Assembly (NCBI GenBank): GCA_003561815.1
Contig: PWVP01000097.1
Location: 1-8,354, forward strand
Direction of reading: 5' to 3'
Length of the DNA stretch: 8,354 nt
From: Campylobacterota bacterium
GTDB taxonomy: Bacteria > Campylobacterota > Campylobacteria > Campylobacterales > SZUA-545
A model generated the notes under the pieces. The model was given only the letters and a program-made list of their open reading frames with translations. It was not told where the DNA came from and did not search any database. Position numbers and translations under genes: made by a program. Within the stretch, counting starts at the first letter, position 1, and every line of letters begins with the position of its first letter. This document shows positions 1 to 7,095 of the stretch, piece by piece.

Positions 1-2136
1 CCCCGCCTCTTTGGCCACGCGGGCATCCTCGGCAAAGGCGTTGGCGCTTACCGCCACGATCGGCACCTCCTGATTGAAGCGGCGAATCGCCTCGGTCGCC
101 TCGATCCCGCTAAAGCCCGGCATCTGAATATCCATAAAGATCAGATCAAAGCTCTCCTGACGCACCCGCTCAATCGCCTCCTCGCCACTTCGGGCCACCT
201 GCAGGTCGATATTAAAAAAGCGCATAAAGAGCTCTTTGGAGAGCTCGATATTGATCTCCACATCCTCCACCATCAAAATCCGCCAGGGGCTATAGTCCTG
301 AATAAAGCGCGCACGCCGATCGGCCTGGGTGGTGATAAGCTCAAGCAGTGCCGGTAAAAAGAGGGGCTTATTGACCACCGCATCCGCCTCCTCCTGCGCC
401 TCCTCGCCATCAAGCGCCACCAGCAGTGCATCAGAAGCGAGATCGCGCAGCAGCCAGAGCAGATGGATGCTGCGATCGTTTTGGCCCTCCAGATCCACCA
501 GCACCACATCCAGCCGCAAACGGGTCTGTAAGATCCGCTCCAGATCGGCGCGCATCGCACTCAAAGAGCGATCCTGGGTTGCCACGCGCTGCACCTTTGC
601 CCCGAGCCGCTCGCACTCACTGCCAATAAGCTGCAGCGCCGGATCGCTACTGAGAAGGAGCATCTGCATCCCCTTGAGGCGATCATCGCGCCGCTTAGGC
701 CCCTCGATCTGCAGGGGCAGATGGACAGTAAAGCGGCTGCCCTCATCAAGCACCGACTCCACCTCGATGCGCCCGCCCATCTGCTCTGCCAGCGCTCTGG
801 AGAGATAGAGCCCCAGTCCGGTCCCCTCGAAATTGCTCTTGTGTGCCCGCTTAAAGGGCTCAAAGATCTCCTTTATCTTCCGGGGGGCAATCCCCACCCC
901 GCTATCCTCCACACAAAAGCTCAGATCCAGCACCCCCGCTGTGCCCGTCTGGTGCGTGACCCTCAGGGTGATCGCCCCCTTTTGGGTAAACTTGGCGGCG
1001 TTGCCCAGCAGATTGACAAAGATCTGACGAATACGCATCCCATCGCCCAGCAGGTAGTGGCCCAGCCGGGGCGGATGGATCTCAAGCGACACATCAGGGC
1101 TCACCCGAGAGGAGATCATCACCCCGCACTCAAGCAGCAGCTCATCGAGATCGAAGGGCTCTTCGCTGAGATCCAGCTCCCCCGCCTCGATCTTGGAGAT
1201 GTCTAAAATGTCATTAATCAGTGAGAAGAGGTGCTGGCTGGAGATGTTGGCCTTATGGACAAAATCCCTCGCCTCCTCATCCATCGAAGCGGTCTTGAGA
1301 AGCTCCAGATAGCCCAGAATCGAGTTGAGCGGTGTGCGGATCTCATGGCTCATGGAGGCGATAAAGTGCTTCTCGGTTTTAAGCGCCTTCTCCAGCCGCG
1401 TCTCATAATCGCGCTGCTCGGTGATATCGATGCTGATCCCGAGCACCTTGGTATCCCCATCCAGATGGATCGGCTTTTTGATGGTGCGAAACCACCGCAC
1501 TTCGCCGCCGGGTCGGGTAAAGGACTCGATCAGCTCCACCGTCTCACCGCTCTCAATCACCCGCTGATCGGTCTGTTCAAACACCCGATTCTCCTCGGGC
1601 GTCTTGTGCACCTCGGCGTTGAGCTGACCGATAAGCGCCTCTTTGCTCTGGCCAAAAAGCTGCGCGACCGCTTCGTTGATCAGCACAAAGTGACCGGCGG
1701 CATCTTTGACAAAGATCAGATTCGGATCGGTATCAATCACCTGATCGTTCAGATCGCGCTGCCCCTTGAGCGCCGCCTCGATCTGCTTTCGCTCGCTGAT
1801 ATCCATCGAGTAGCCCAGAAGCAGCCGCTCACCCTGATCGGTCTTAATCGCCCGCTTACCCGAGAGCAGCCAGTAGCGCTTATCGCCGATCTGAAGCTGC
1901 TCCTCGTGATAGACCGGCTGCTGCTCGCTTAGCGCGCGGCTATCCTGATCGCGCAAGCGCGCGGCATCCTCGCAAGAGAAGAAGTCATCATCGCACTTGC
2001 CCACCAGCTCCGATCGACTACAGCCCAAAATCGCCGCTGTCGCCTCATTGGCATAGCGGATGCGACCCGACTCATCCTTTAGGAAGATATTCAGCGGGAG
2101 CCGATCGAGAATCTGCTCAAAGAGCTCAGCCTTCAT
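1..2136 (-). CDS. Hybrid sensor histidine kinase, PAS-PAS-HisKA-HATPase-REC(degenerate)-REC, 3' end cut by window
   Basis: This is an intact reading frame of 712 codons from ATG at 2136 to the left edge, so the C-terminus is missing. Residues about 5-115 and 130-243 look like two PAS domains (the first ends MDISERK, the second DITEQRD). The dimerisation/phosphoacceptor H-box is SMSHEIRTPLN with His264. The ATPase domain has an N-box around 375-383 (NLLGNAAKF), a G1 box DSGVGIAP at 411-418 and a G2 box GTGLGL at 438-443. Residues about 488-605 look like a receiver with Asp548 and Lys590 but without the usual acidic pair. A canonical receiver follows from about 618, with Glu624/Asp625, phosphoacceptor Asp669 in FMDIQMP and Ser697; its conserved Lys lies beyond the edge. 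There is no signal peptide or membrane segment, so it should be a cytoplasmic sensor. The start overlaps the end of the CiaB-like gene by 11 nt and has AGGG five bases upstream, which suggests co-transcription and coupling. The ligand sensed by the PAS domains cannot be told from sequence. Confidence 0.93.
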   Translation of the reverse strand, partial: MKAELFEQILDRLPLNIFLKDESGRIRYANEATAAILGCSRSELVGKCDDDFFSCEDAARLRDQDSRALSEQQPVYHEEQLQIGDKRYWLLSGKRAIKTDQGERLLLGYSMDISERKQIEAALKGQRDLNDQVIDTDPNLIFVKDAAGHFVLINEAVAQLFGQSKEALIGQLNAEVHKTPEENRVFEQTDQRVIESGETVELIESFTRPGGEVRWFRTIKKPIHLDGDTKVLGISIDITEQRDYETRLEKALKTEKHFIASMSHEIRTPLNSILGYLELLKTASMDEEARDFVHKANISSQHLFSLINDILDISKIEAGELDLSEEPFDLDELLLECGVMISSRVSPDVSLEIHPPRLGHYLLGDGMRIRQIFVNLLGNAAKFTQKGAITLRVTHQTGTAGVLDLSFCVEDSGVGIAPRKIKEIFEPFKRAHKSNFEGTGLGLYLSRALAEQMGGRIEVESVLDEGSRFTVHLPLQIEGPKRRDDRLKGMQMLLLSSDPALQLIGSECERLGAKVQRVATQDRSLSAMRADLERILQTRLRLDVVLVDLEGQNDRSIHLLWLLRDLASDALLVALDGEEAQEEADAVVNKPLFLPALLELITTQADRRARFIQDYSPWRILMVEDVEINIELSKELFMRFFNIDLQVARSGEEAIERVRQESFDLIFMDIQMPGFSGIEATEAIRRFNQEVPIVAVSANAFAEDARVAKEAG

Positions 2137-3952
2137 TTGATCCCTTCTGATCCACCACCTGACCGATCGCTTGATAGCGATCGCTGTAGTGCGCCACAAA
2201 GCGCCGCGTCGGCTCATCGGTGGGCAGATCGCCACGCACAAACCGCTCTAAAAAGCTGCGCGCATCGCACTTTTTGAGGTAGGTTTGCGCCAGCTGCAGC
2301 CAGACACTCTCATACCACGCCATCAGTGCTTCGATCGGCGCCTTTTCAAGCCGCACCAACAGCCGTTCGGACTCAAAGCGGCAGACACCGCTCGTAAAGA
2401 GTCCGCTTAGATGGATCAACGCCTCATGGTAGTAGGCGGCCACCTCCGGGCTCTCACGCCAGGCGATCAGCTCCACTGAACGCTTGGTGTGGGTCATCAC
2501 CACCGCTTCGAGCAAATCGCGCTGCTCAGCCCGCTCACTCTTAAAAAAGCCCATCAGCGCACCTGCGGTGGCCTTAAACTCCTCGATCAGCTTAAACGCC
2601 CCGCTTTGGTTCATCGCCGATTCGGTGGTGGTATCCACCCAGAGCAGATGGCCCAGCTCATGGCCCACCGTCTCGATATCATAGATCTCCAGCCAGCGTT
2701 GATCGGGGCCAAAGAGGATCGATCGGTAGCGGCTTAAAAAGTCGGGCTCAAAGATCTCTCGCTCCAGCGCCATGGCCGGTCTCATCCGCATACTGGCAAG
2801 CACATGCTCACCAAAGGCGAAGATCTTCTTGCCGTGCCGGGCGCTCACCGCCTCATCGTTGGGCACCACCTGTGCCGAAAAGAGCCCATCGAGCAGCGCC
2901 CCGAAAAAGAGCAGCGGCCGCGCCCCATAAAGCCGGGTCCGATCGAGGGAGTTTTTCGCCTGCCGCATCGCCTCGGCCCCCTCGGGCACATCCGCCTCTA
3001 AAAAGGTCGCCTCCGCCATCGGCCAGATGGTCGCTTTGCACGCACCGATCGCACCGGCGGGGTTGTGCAGACGCACATCCCACTCCGGCGCCACCGCACA
3101 GCGGTAGCGATCTTCGTAGTACTCCATCGGATGGCCCGGCTGGATCGGGCCGGTGATGGCCATCCACGCCTCATCCACCGCCACCCAGCGCCCAAAGAGC
3201 GCCTGCCGATCGCACTCCCTTAGAGCGGCTATGAGCGTCCGCAGGTAGGCCAGCCACGCCTCTTTCTCGCCATAATCGGGATCCTCAAGCGCCGCTAAAT
3301 CCGAAACGAGCGCCTCAAGCGGCGCAGCAATCGCCTCAATCTCCGGCTCAAACGCCTCAGCATAGGCCAACACAGCGCCACCGGATCCTAAAACCGTATA
3401 GCAGCGCTCCGCCGCTTTGCCGCTGCTGTCACGATCGATTAGCCCCTTTTCCTGCAGATAGGCCCCTACCGCCTGGGGGGTGCCAGCCTGCTGCTCAAGG
3501 TAAGCATGGCTCTGGGTGATGGCGGCCAGCCAACGGCTATGAAGCCGGTTAAAGCCCAGCCCTGTGTGGTACATACCCGCCAGCACTCGCCGATAAAAGG
3601 GGCTTAAAAGCGCCTCTTGCTCTATCCACTCTAGCAGAGCCTTAAAGCGCGCCTCATAAAAGCGCGCCACCGCATGGCGCATCCGATCGCGCTGCGCCTC
3701 GATCGCGCCGGGCTGGTGCCCCTGGGCACGCAGCAGCGAGAGCACCCCCTCTTCGCGTAGCATAAAGAGGCGTTTAGCCGCCGCTAGAGGCATCGACCCC
3801 TCAGGCTTAAGACCCGCTTCGGCTATAAACTGCTCGAGTACCGCGCCGGGGCTCTCTTGGCGCCCGATCGCCTCAAACACCCGCCGATCGCCGCTTTGGA
3901 GTGCGCTCAGGTGGGTAAAAATCCGCTGAATATCCGCTTCAAATCTCTTCAC
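2126..3952 (-). CDS. ciaB: CiaB-like protein (Campylobacter invasion antigen B family) with HExxH metallopeptidase-like motif
   Basis: This is a 608-residue protein starting at GTG 3952 (first residues MKRFEAD), with AGGG six bases upstream. Its length matches the CiaB family (about 610 residues), and the region around the zinc-type motif resembles what I recall of CiaB homologues, but I could not align it. Seen directly: HELGH at 431-435, followed 22-23 residues later by EEFKATAGAL (Glu457/Glu458). HExxH plus a downstream EExxA is the zinc-site arrangement of gluzincin-type peptidases such as M49-like enzymes. No signal peptide or clear membrane segment is present; the N-terminal 150 residues look helical. 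In Campylobacter CiaB is described as a secreted protein needed for invasion, but homologues occur in free-living Campylobacterota, so a virulence role should not be assumed here. Peptidase activity is inferred from the motif. It is the first gene of the leftward unit and overlaps the hybrid kinase. The alternative is an unrelated HExxH metallopeptidase family. Confidence 0.68.
   Translation of the reverse strand: MKRFEADIQRIFTHLSALQSGDRRVFEAIGRQESPGAVLEQFIAEAGLKPEGSMPLAAAKRLFMLREEGVLSLLRAQGHQPGAIEAQRDRMRHAVARFYEARFKALLEWIEQEALLSPFYRRVLAGMYHTGLGFNRLHSRWLAAITQSHAYLEQQAGTPQAVGAYLQEKGLIDRDSSGKAAERCYTVLGSGGAVLAYAEAFEPEIEAIAAPLEALVSDLAALEDPDYGEKEAWLAYLRTLIAALRECDRQALFGRWVAVDEAWMAITGPIQPGHPMEYYEDRYRCAVAPEWDVRLHNPAGAIGACKATIWPMAEATFLEADVPEGAEAMRQAKNSLDRTRLYGARPLLFFGALLDGLFSAQVVPNDEAVSARHGKKIFAFGEHVLASMRMRPAMALEREIFEPDFLSRYRSILFGPDQRWLEIYDIETVGHELGHLLWVDTTTESAMNQSGAFKLIEEFKATAGALMGFFKSERAEQRDLLEAVVMTHTKRSVELIAWRESPEVAAYYHEALIHLSGLFTSGVCRFESERLLVRLEKAPIEALMAWYESVWLQLAQTYLKKCDARSFLERFVRGDLPTDEPTRRFVAHYSDRYQAIGQVVDQKGSNEG
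2137..2147 (-). promoter_or_regulatory. Ribosome binding site of the hybrid kinase, inside the CiaB-like gene
   Basis: Read on the minus strand, AAGGGATCAA directly precedes ATG 2136, which places AGGG five bases before the start. The site lies within the last codons of the CiaB-like gene. It supports the choice of ATG 2136 and suggests that ribosomes finishing the upstream gene re-initiate on the kinase. Confidence 0.6.
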
Positions 3953-3959
3953 TCAAATC

Positions 3960-3991
3960 CCTGTGCTAAAAGGGTGGGATTATAGCACAGG
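3960..3991. repeat. Perfect 9-bp inverted repeat overlapping the divergent promoter region, candidate operator
   Basis: CCTGTGCTA at 3960-3968 is the exact reverse complement of TAGCACAGG at 3983-3991, with a 14-nt spacer. The arms are about 23 bp apart, roughly two helical turns, as expected for a dimeric DNA-binding protein contacting one face. The right arm overlaps the TGCTATAAT element, and the left arm overlaps the predicted start of transcription and the ribosome binding site of the CiaB-like gene. There is no U-tract on either side, so it is unlikely to be an intrinsic terminator. Only one arm would be in the leftward transcript, so a DNA operator is more likely than an RNA hairpin for that direction. 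Confidence 0.55.
3979..3987 (-). promoter_or_regulatory. Extended -10 promoter element for the leftward ciaB-like/kinase unit
   Basis: The minus strand reads TGCTATAAT here, an exact match to the extended -10 consensus TGnTATAAT for a housekeeping sigma-70 factor. No good -35 hexamer lies 16-18 bases upstream, which is typical of extended -10 promoters. The expected transcription start is near 3972, which gives a leader of about 20 nt before GTG 3952. That the promoter is active is inferred, but the element is in the right place and orientation. Confidence 0.6.
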
Positions 3992-4048
3992 ATCTAAAGG
4001 GGGCTTTTAAGGAGCCGATGATAGGATTAGTGCAATGCAACACAAAGC

Positions 4049-4054
4049 AAGGGG
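4049..4054 (+). promoter_or_regulatory. Ribosome binding site favouring the ATG 4060 start of the response regulator
   Basis: AAGGGG sits five bases before ATG 4060. The competing site AAGGAG at 4009-4014 is a better match to the anti-Shine-Dalgarno sequence but is only three bases from ATG 4018, tighter than normal. The spacing, and the fact that the residues added by the upstream start do not resemble a receiver N-terminus, favour 4060. Confidence 0.5.
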
Positions 4055-4059
4055 CATCG

Positions 4060-4437
4060 ATGGACTGCAGTGATCTCAAAAGCTATACCGTTCTGTACGC
4101 CGAAGATGAGGAGACGGTGCGTGAGATCATCGGGCGCTCTTTGCGACGCGCCTGTAAAGAGGTCCATCTGGCCGCCAATGGCCAGGAGGGGTTGGATCTC
4201 TTTAAGGCCCACCACTGCGATCTGGTGATCACCGATATCGAGATGCCGGTGATGAACGGGATCGAGATGATTCGCCAGATCAAAGCCCTCGATGAGAACA
4301 AACCGTGCGTAGTGGTCACCGCCTATAAAGACGAAAGCCACCAGAGCGATCTGGCCGAGGTGACCATCTTTAAACCCGTCGATCTACAGGAGCTTAAAGA
4401 GGCGATGATGCGCGCCTGCAAAAAGCACTACACCTAA
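4060..4437 (+). CDS. Single-domain CheY-like response regulator
   Basis: This is a stand-alone receiver domain of 125 residues if started at ATG 4060. The phosphorylation pocket is complete: acidic pair Glu15/Asp16 (LYAEDEE), phosphoacceptor Asp59 (VITDIEMP), Thr87 (VVVTAY) and Lys105 (IFKPVD). There is no DNA-binding or enzymatic output domain, so it should act by phosphotransfer or protein contact. I prefer ATG 4060 because AAGGGG lies five bases upstream and the protein then begins close to the receiver fold, as in the family. An upstream in-frame ATG at 4018 would add MIGLVQCNTKQGAS, but its AAGGAG is only three bases away. The gene diverges from the CiaB-like/hybrid kinase unit and precedes the permease by 10 bp. 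Pairing with the hybrid kinase is plausible from position but unproven. Confidence 0.92.
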   Translation: MDCSDLKSYTVLYAEDEETVREIIGRSLRRACKEVHLAANGQEGLDLFKAHHCDLVITDIEMPVMNGIEMIRQIKALDENKPCVVVTAYKDESHQSDLAEVTIFKPVDLQELKEAMMRACKKHYT

Positions 4438-4447
4438 AAGCGGCCGG

Positions 4448-5194
4448 ATGCAGTGGGACTTTCTCTGGGTGTGGGTTCTGGTCGCTGCAGCGCTTCTTTA
4501 CGCCCACCACACCTCGCTCGGCATTGAACGCCCCCTCTTTATCGCTTCGCTGACCGCCTTTATCCAGCTGCTGATTTTAGGCTTTGTGCTCACCTTTCTC
4601 TTTGCTTTAGAGCATCCGGCGGTTTTTGTGGCGGTTTTTCTGGGGATGAGCCTTTTTGGGGCGTGGACGGCGCACCGGCGCGTCGATTTGGGGCGCGGCA
4701 GCCTGCTGATCGCCTTTGGGGCGCTCTCTTTGGCCTCGGCACTGGTGGCACTGGTGCTACTTTTTGTCGGTGTGATCAAGCCGATCGCTTCGCAGGTGAT
4801 TCCGCTTTTGGGGATGGTTGTGGGCAATGCGCTCAATATCTACACCCTGGCCGTGGAGCGGGCGATCGCCCAGCTGCGCCTGAGCCGTCCGGCGATCGAA
4901 GGGCGGCTGGCTTTAGGGGCCAATACCGCCCAGGCACTGGCCGATGAGCTCAAAGAGGCGGCCAAAGCGGGGCTGATTCCGATCATGAACAACCTCAAAA
5001 CCGTCGGGATCGTCTGGATTCCCGGCATCACCGTGGGGATGCTTTTAGCCGGTGCCGATCCGCTCACCGCGGTGAGCTATCAGCTGGCGATTATGTATAT
5101 GATGGTGGGGGTGAGCCTCTTTACGCTAATCTTCGCCTTTTATCTCGGGCGCAACCGCTTTATCCCCGTCGCTTTTGCCAAAGAGGCCCCATGA
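4448..5194 (+). CDS. fetB: FetB/YbbM-family ABC transporter permease (UPF0014), putative iron/metal exporter
   Basis: This is a 248-residue integral membrane protein with about seven hydrophobic segments, starting near residue 5 and ending near residue 236. Family signatures are clear: IPLLGMVVGNALN in the middle, ALGANTAQA, and the long conserved block from PIMNNLKTVG through IPGITVGMLLAGADP to YQLAIMYMM. In E. coli FetB pairs with the ATPase FetA and has been linked to iron export and peroxide resistance; the substrate here is inferred from the family. No FetA-type ATPase gene is in the window, so the partner must lie elsewhere, or the protein works differently. The ATG at 4448 has only a weak purine-rich upstream stretch (AAAAGCGG), so translation may depend on the response regulator gene ending 10 bp upstream. 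Its stop overlaps the next gene by ATGA. Confidence 0.88.
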   Translation: MQWDFLWVWVLVAAALLYAHHTSLGIERPLFIASLTAFIQLLILGFVLTFLFALEHPAVFVAVFLGMSLFGAWTAHRRVDLGRGSLLIAFGALSLASALVALVLLFVGVIKPIASQVIPLLGMVVGNALNIYTLAVERAIAQLRLSRPAIEGRLALGANTAQALADELKEAAKAGLIPIMNNLKTVGIVWIPGITVGMLLAGADPLTAVSYQLAIMYMMVGVSLFTLIFAFYLGRNRFIPVAFAKEAP

Positions 5195-7095
5195 GCCTGA
5201 CCAACGCCCAAAACGCCCTACTGACCAAAAAGAGCGATATCCCCTTCTTCGCGGATCTGAGCAACGACGAAGTGCTCACCGTCGCCACCGATGTCAACTT
5301 CCTGCGGCTTGATAAAAATGCGATGATCTTTGAGCAGGGCGACACCTCCATGGCGATCTACTATGTGGTGCGCGGCAGTGTGGAGATCCTGATCGATCGC
5401 ATCGATGAGGAGAGTGGCGAGACGGCCCATATCCCCGTCGCCAGCCTGCCGCGGCGATCCTTTTTTGGGGAGATGGCGTTTATTACCGGTGAGCCCCGCA
5501 GTGCGCGGGCGGTGGCGGCTGAGGATGATACGGCGGTCTTGACCTTCAATATCCTCAACGATGTGGATAGCGGGGATCTGCAGACCATCCGCGCGCTGGC
5601 ACTGGTCTACTACTACTTCGCCCAGGATCTTGCAGGCAAACTCAAGGTCACCAGCGCCAACTACGCCAAAATCAAAACCGTCGAAGATGTCCCCTATGAC
5701 GATCTGGTGGCGATGATTCGCCGCGAGGAGGAGAGCGTACGCGAAGCGGGCACCAACGCCAATGTCCTCACCCTCGATGAGGCGCTCACCGGCTCAATCA
5801 GTGCGCTCTTTCCGGCCGGCTACGATCTAAGCGCGCAGCGCGAGATTATTAAAACCGCTATCAGTGAGGCGTTTGGGCTGAATGAAAAAGACCTTATCAT
5901 CTTCGCTAAAAACCGTATCGTCATCCGCCTCTTTGCGCCGGTTGAGCTGCCCGCCAGCGCGCCGGAAGAGGCGACTCCCTCACTGCAGAGTGCAATCGGT
6001 GATGAGGAGGCGATCGCCTATCTGGAGGAGCTCTTTAGCAGCCGTGCGCTTTTTGAGAAGGATGTGCTGCTCTGCGAAGATGCCGCTATGCAGCAGACCG
6101 TCGCTCAGACCGCTTTTAAGGAGCTGCTCACCCGCCTGCCCCAGCGGCGCTTTTTGAGCTTTGAGGCGATGGAGAGCTACAGCCACTTCCGTCTGGCCAA
6201 AGCGGTCGAGGGGCTTGAGCGCTTCTTTCAGGGGGCCGCCCTGCTCTATCTAAGCCGCGACTGCGGACTGGAAAAACCCCAGGCTGAGGTGGTGATGGCC
6301 CAGGAGAACAGCCGCGCCTTTTTGCGCAACCTCGCGCTGGCCTATGTCAAAGAGCACCGCCGCACCCTTTTACAGATGATTGGCGATAGCTTTATGGCGG
6401 TGCTTCTGCAGGCGTCCGGACCGATGGAGATCCCGCCGGTGATTAACGAAGCGCTCGCGGGCACTTTTGAGTATGTGCCGCTCTTTTCACGCCCGGGCGG
6501 GGGGATGATCGCCAGCAAAGCCGATCAGATCAAAATGCGACTGACCCAGGCCCAAAAAGAGCAGCAAAAGCGCCTCATCGAGCTCGAACAGGAGGTGGAG
6601 CGCACCCACAAAGCGCTACTCAACCACCAAAAAGATCTCGAAGCGATGGGGTATGCGCGCCTCTTTAGCGCCCAGAAGGCGTCTCGCTTCACCCACGAGC
6701 AGCTGCGCGATATCGTCGTCAATGAGGCCGGGGAGTTTAACGACCAGAAGCGACTCATGCAGTTTATCCCCGCCGGAGCGGCCACACTCGCCCTGAAAGA
6801 GACCGCCGATCGCGGCATACGCAGCGCACGAAACGATGTGGCCCGATCGGAGTTTAAACGGGCCTATAAGTTTTTTGATAAGATCCACAGCAATAACACA
6901 CCAAAGGTGCTCGCCCGTCTGCATGAGGAGATCCAAGAGCAGATCCCCAGACTGGAGGCGAGCTATGACCGCGCGAAAGAGGAGCTTGAGGAGGCCCGGC
7001 AGGAGCGGCTGGAGCAGTTTGATGATGGCCTCAGCCGAATCTTTGAGGCGCTGATGGTCAATCTGGGGCGCAAAAGCAACAAGGGGGAGCCATGA
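5191..7095 (+). CDS. Cyclic-nucleotide-binding-domain protein with C-terminal coiled coils, function unknown
   Basis: This is a 634-residue soluble protein. Residues about 15-135 form a CRP-type cyclic-nucleotide-binding domain. The phosphate-binding cassette reads FFGEMAFITGEPRSA (91-105), and Gly93, Glu94, Arg103 and Ser104 correspond to the cAMP-contacting G-E...R-S of E. coli CRP, so ligand binding looks possible. There is no helix-turn-helix, so this is not a CRP/FNR transcription factor. Residues about 150-440 are helical and match no family I recognise. Residues about 445-488 and 580-612 are rich in Glu, Lys, Gln and Leu with heptad-like spacing and should form coiled coils. There is no signal peptide or membrane segment. 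It overlaps the FetB gene upstream and the glucosaminidase gene downstream, each by ATGA. The context suggests a cytoplasmic regulator or scaffold tied to membrane or envelope functions, which is inference. Confidence 0.85.
   Translation: MSLTNAQNALLTKKSDIPFFADLSNDEVLTVATDVNFLRLDKNAMIFEQGDTSMAIYYVVRGSVEILIDRIDEESGETAHIPVASLPRRSFFGEMAFITGEPRSARAVAAEDDTAVLTFNILNDVDSGDLQTIRALALVYYYFAQDLAGKLKVTSANYAKIKTVEDVPYDDLVAMIRREEESVREAGTNANVLTLDEALTGSISALFPAGYDLSAQREIIKTAISEAFGLNEKDLIIFAKNRIVIRLFAPVELPASAPEEATPSLQSAIGDEEAIAYLEELFSSRALFEKDVLLCEDAAMQQTVAQTAFKELLTRLPQRRFLSFEAMESYSHFRLAKAVEGLERFFQGAALLYLSRDCGLEKPQAEVVMAQENSRAFLRNLALAYVKEHRRTLLQMIGDSFMAVLLQASGPMEIPPVINEALAGTFEYVPLFSRPGGGMIASKADQIKMRLTQAQKEQQKRLIELEQEVERTHKALLNHQKDLEAMGYARLFSAQKASRFTHEQLRDIVVNEAGEFNDQKRLMQFIPAGAATLALKETADRGIRSARNDVARSEFKRAYKFFDKIHSNNTPKVLARLHEEIQEQIPRLEASYDRAKEELEEARQERLEQFDDGLSRIFEALMVNLGRKSNKGEP

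Noticed and set aside
1231..1932. Open frame of 233 codons on the plus strand, with others at 329-808 and 721-1206
   Set aside because: They lie antisense to the hybrid kinase, whose minus-strand frame is unbroken and carries H, N, G1, G2 and receiver motifs. The plus-strand translations show no recognisable domain, and the high GC content lengthens shadow frames.
3960..3991. Inverted repeat as an intrinsic terminator
   Set aside because: There is no U-tract after either arm and both flanking genes are transcribed away from it, so no transcript needs to end here.
4002..4016. Short GGCT...AGCC hairpin around the AAGGAG upstream of ATG 4018
   Set aside because: It is only a four-base stem, which is easily expected by chance in this composition; it is not enough to call a riboswitch or translational control element.
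4018..4059. Upstream ATG 4018 as the response regulator start
   Set aside because: The ribosome site is only three bases away and the extra residues do not resemble a receiver N-terminus. It is kept as an alternative but not preferred.
4027..4341. Minus-strand frame of 104 codons opposite the response regulator
   Set aside because: The plus strand encodes a full receiver with all catalytic residues; the antisense translation has no family resemblance.
5191..7095. CNBD protein as a CRP/FNR-type transcription factor
   Set aside because: No helix-turn-helix follows the CNBD; the downstream sequence is long, helical and coiled-coil, and the protein is nearly three times the usual CRP length.
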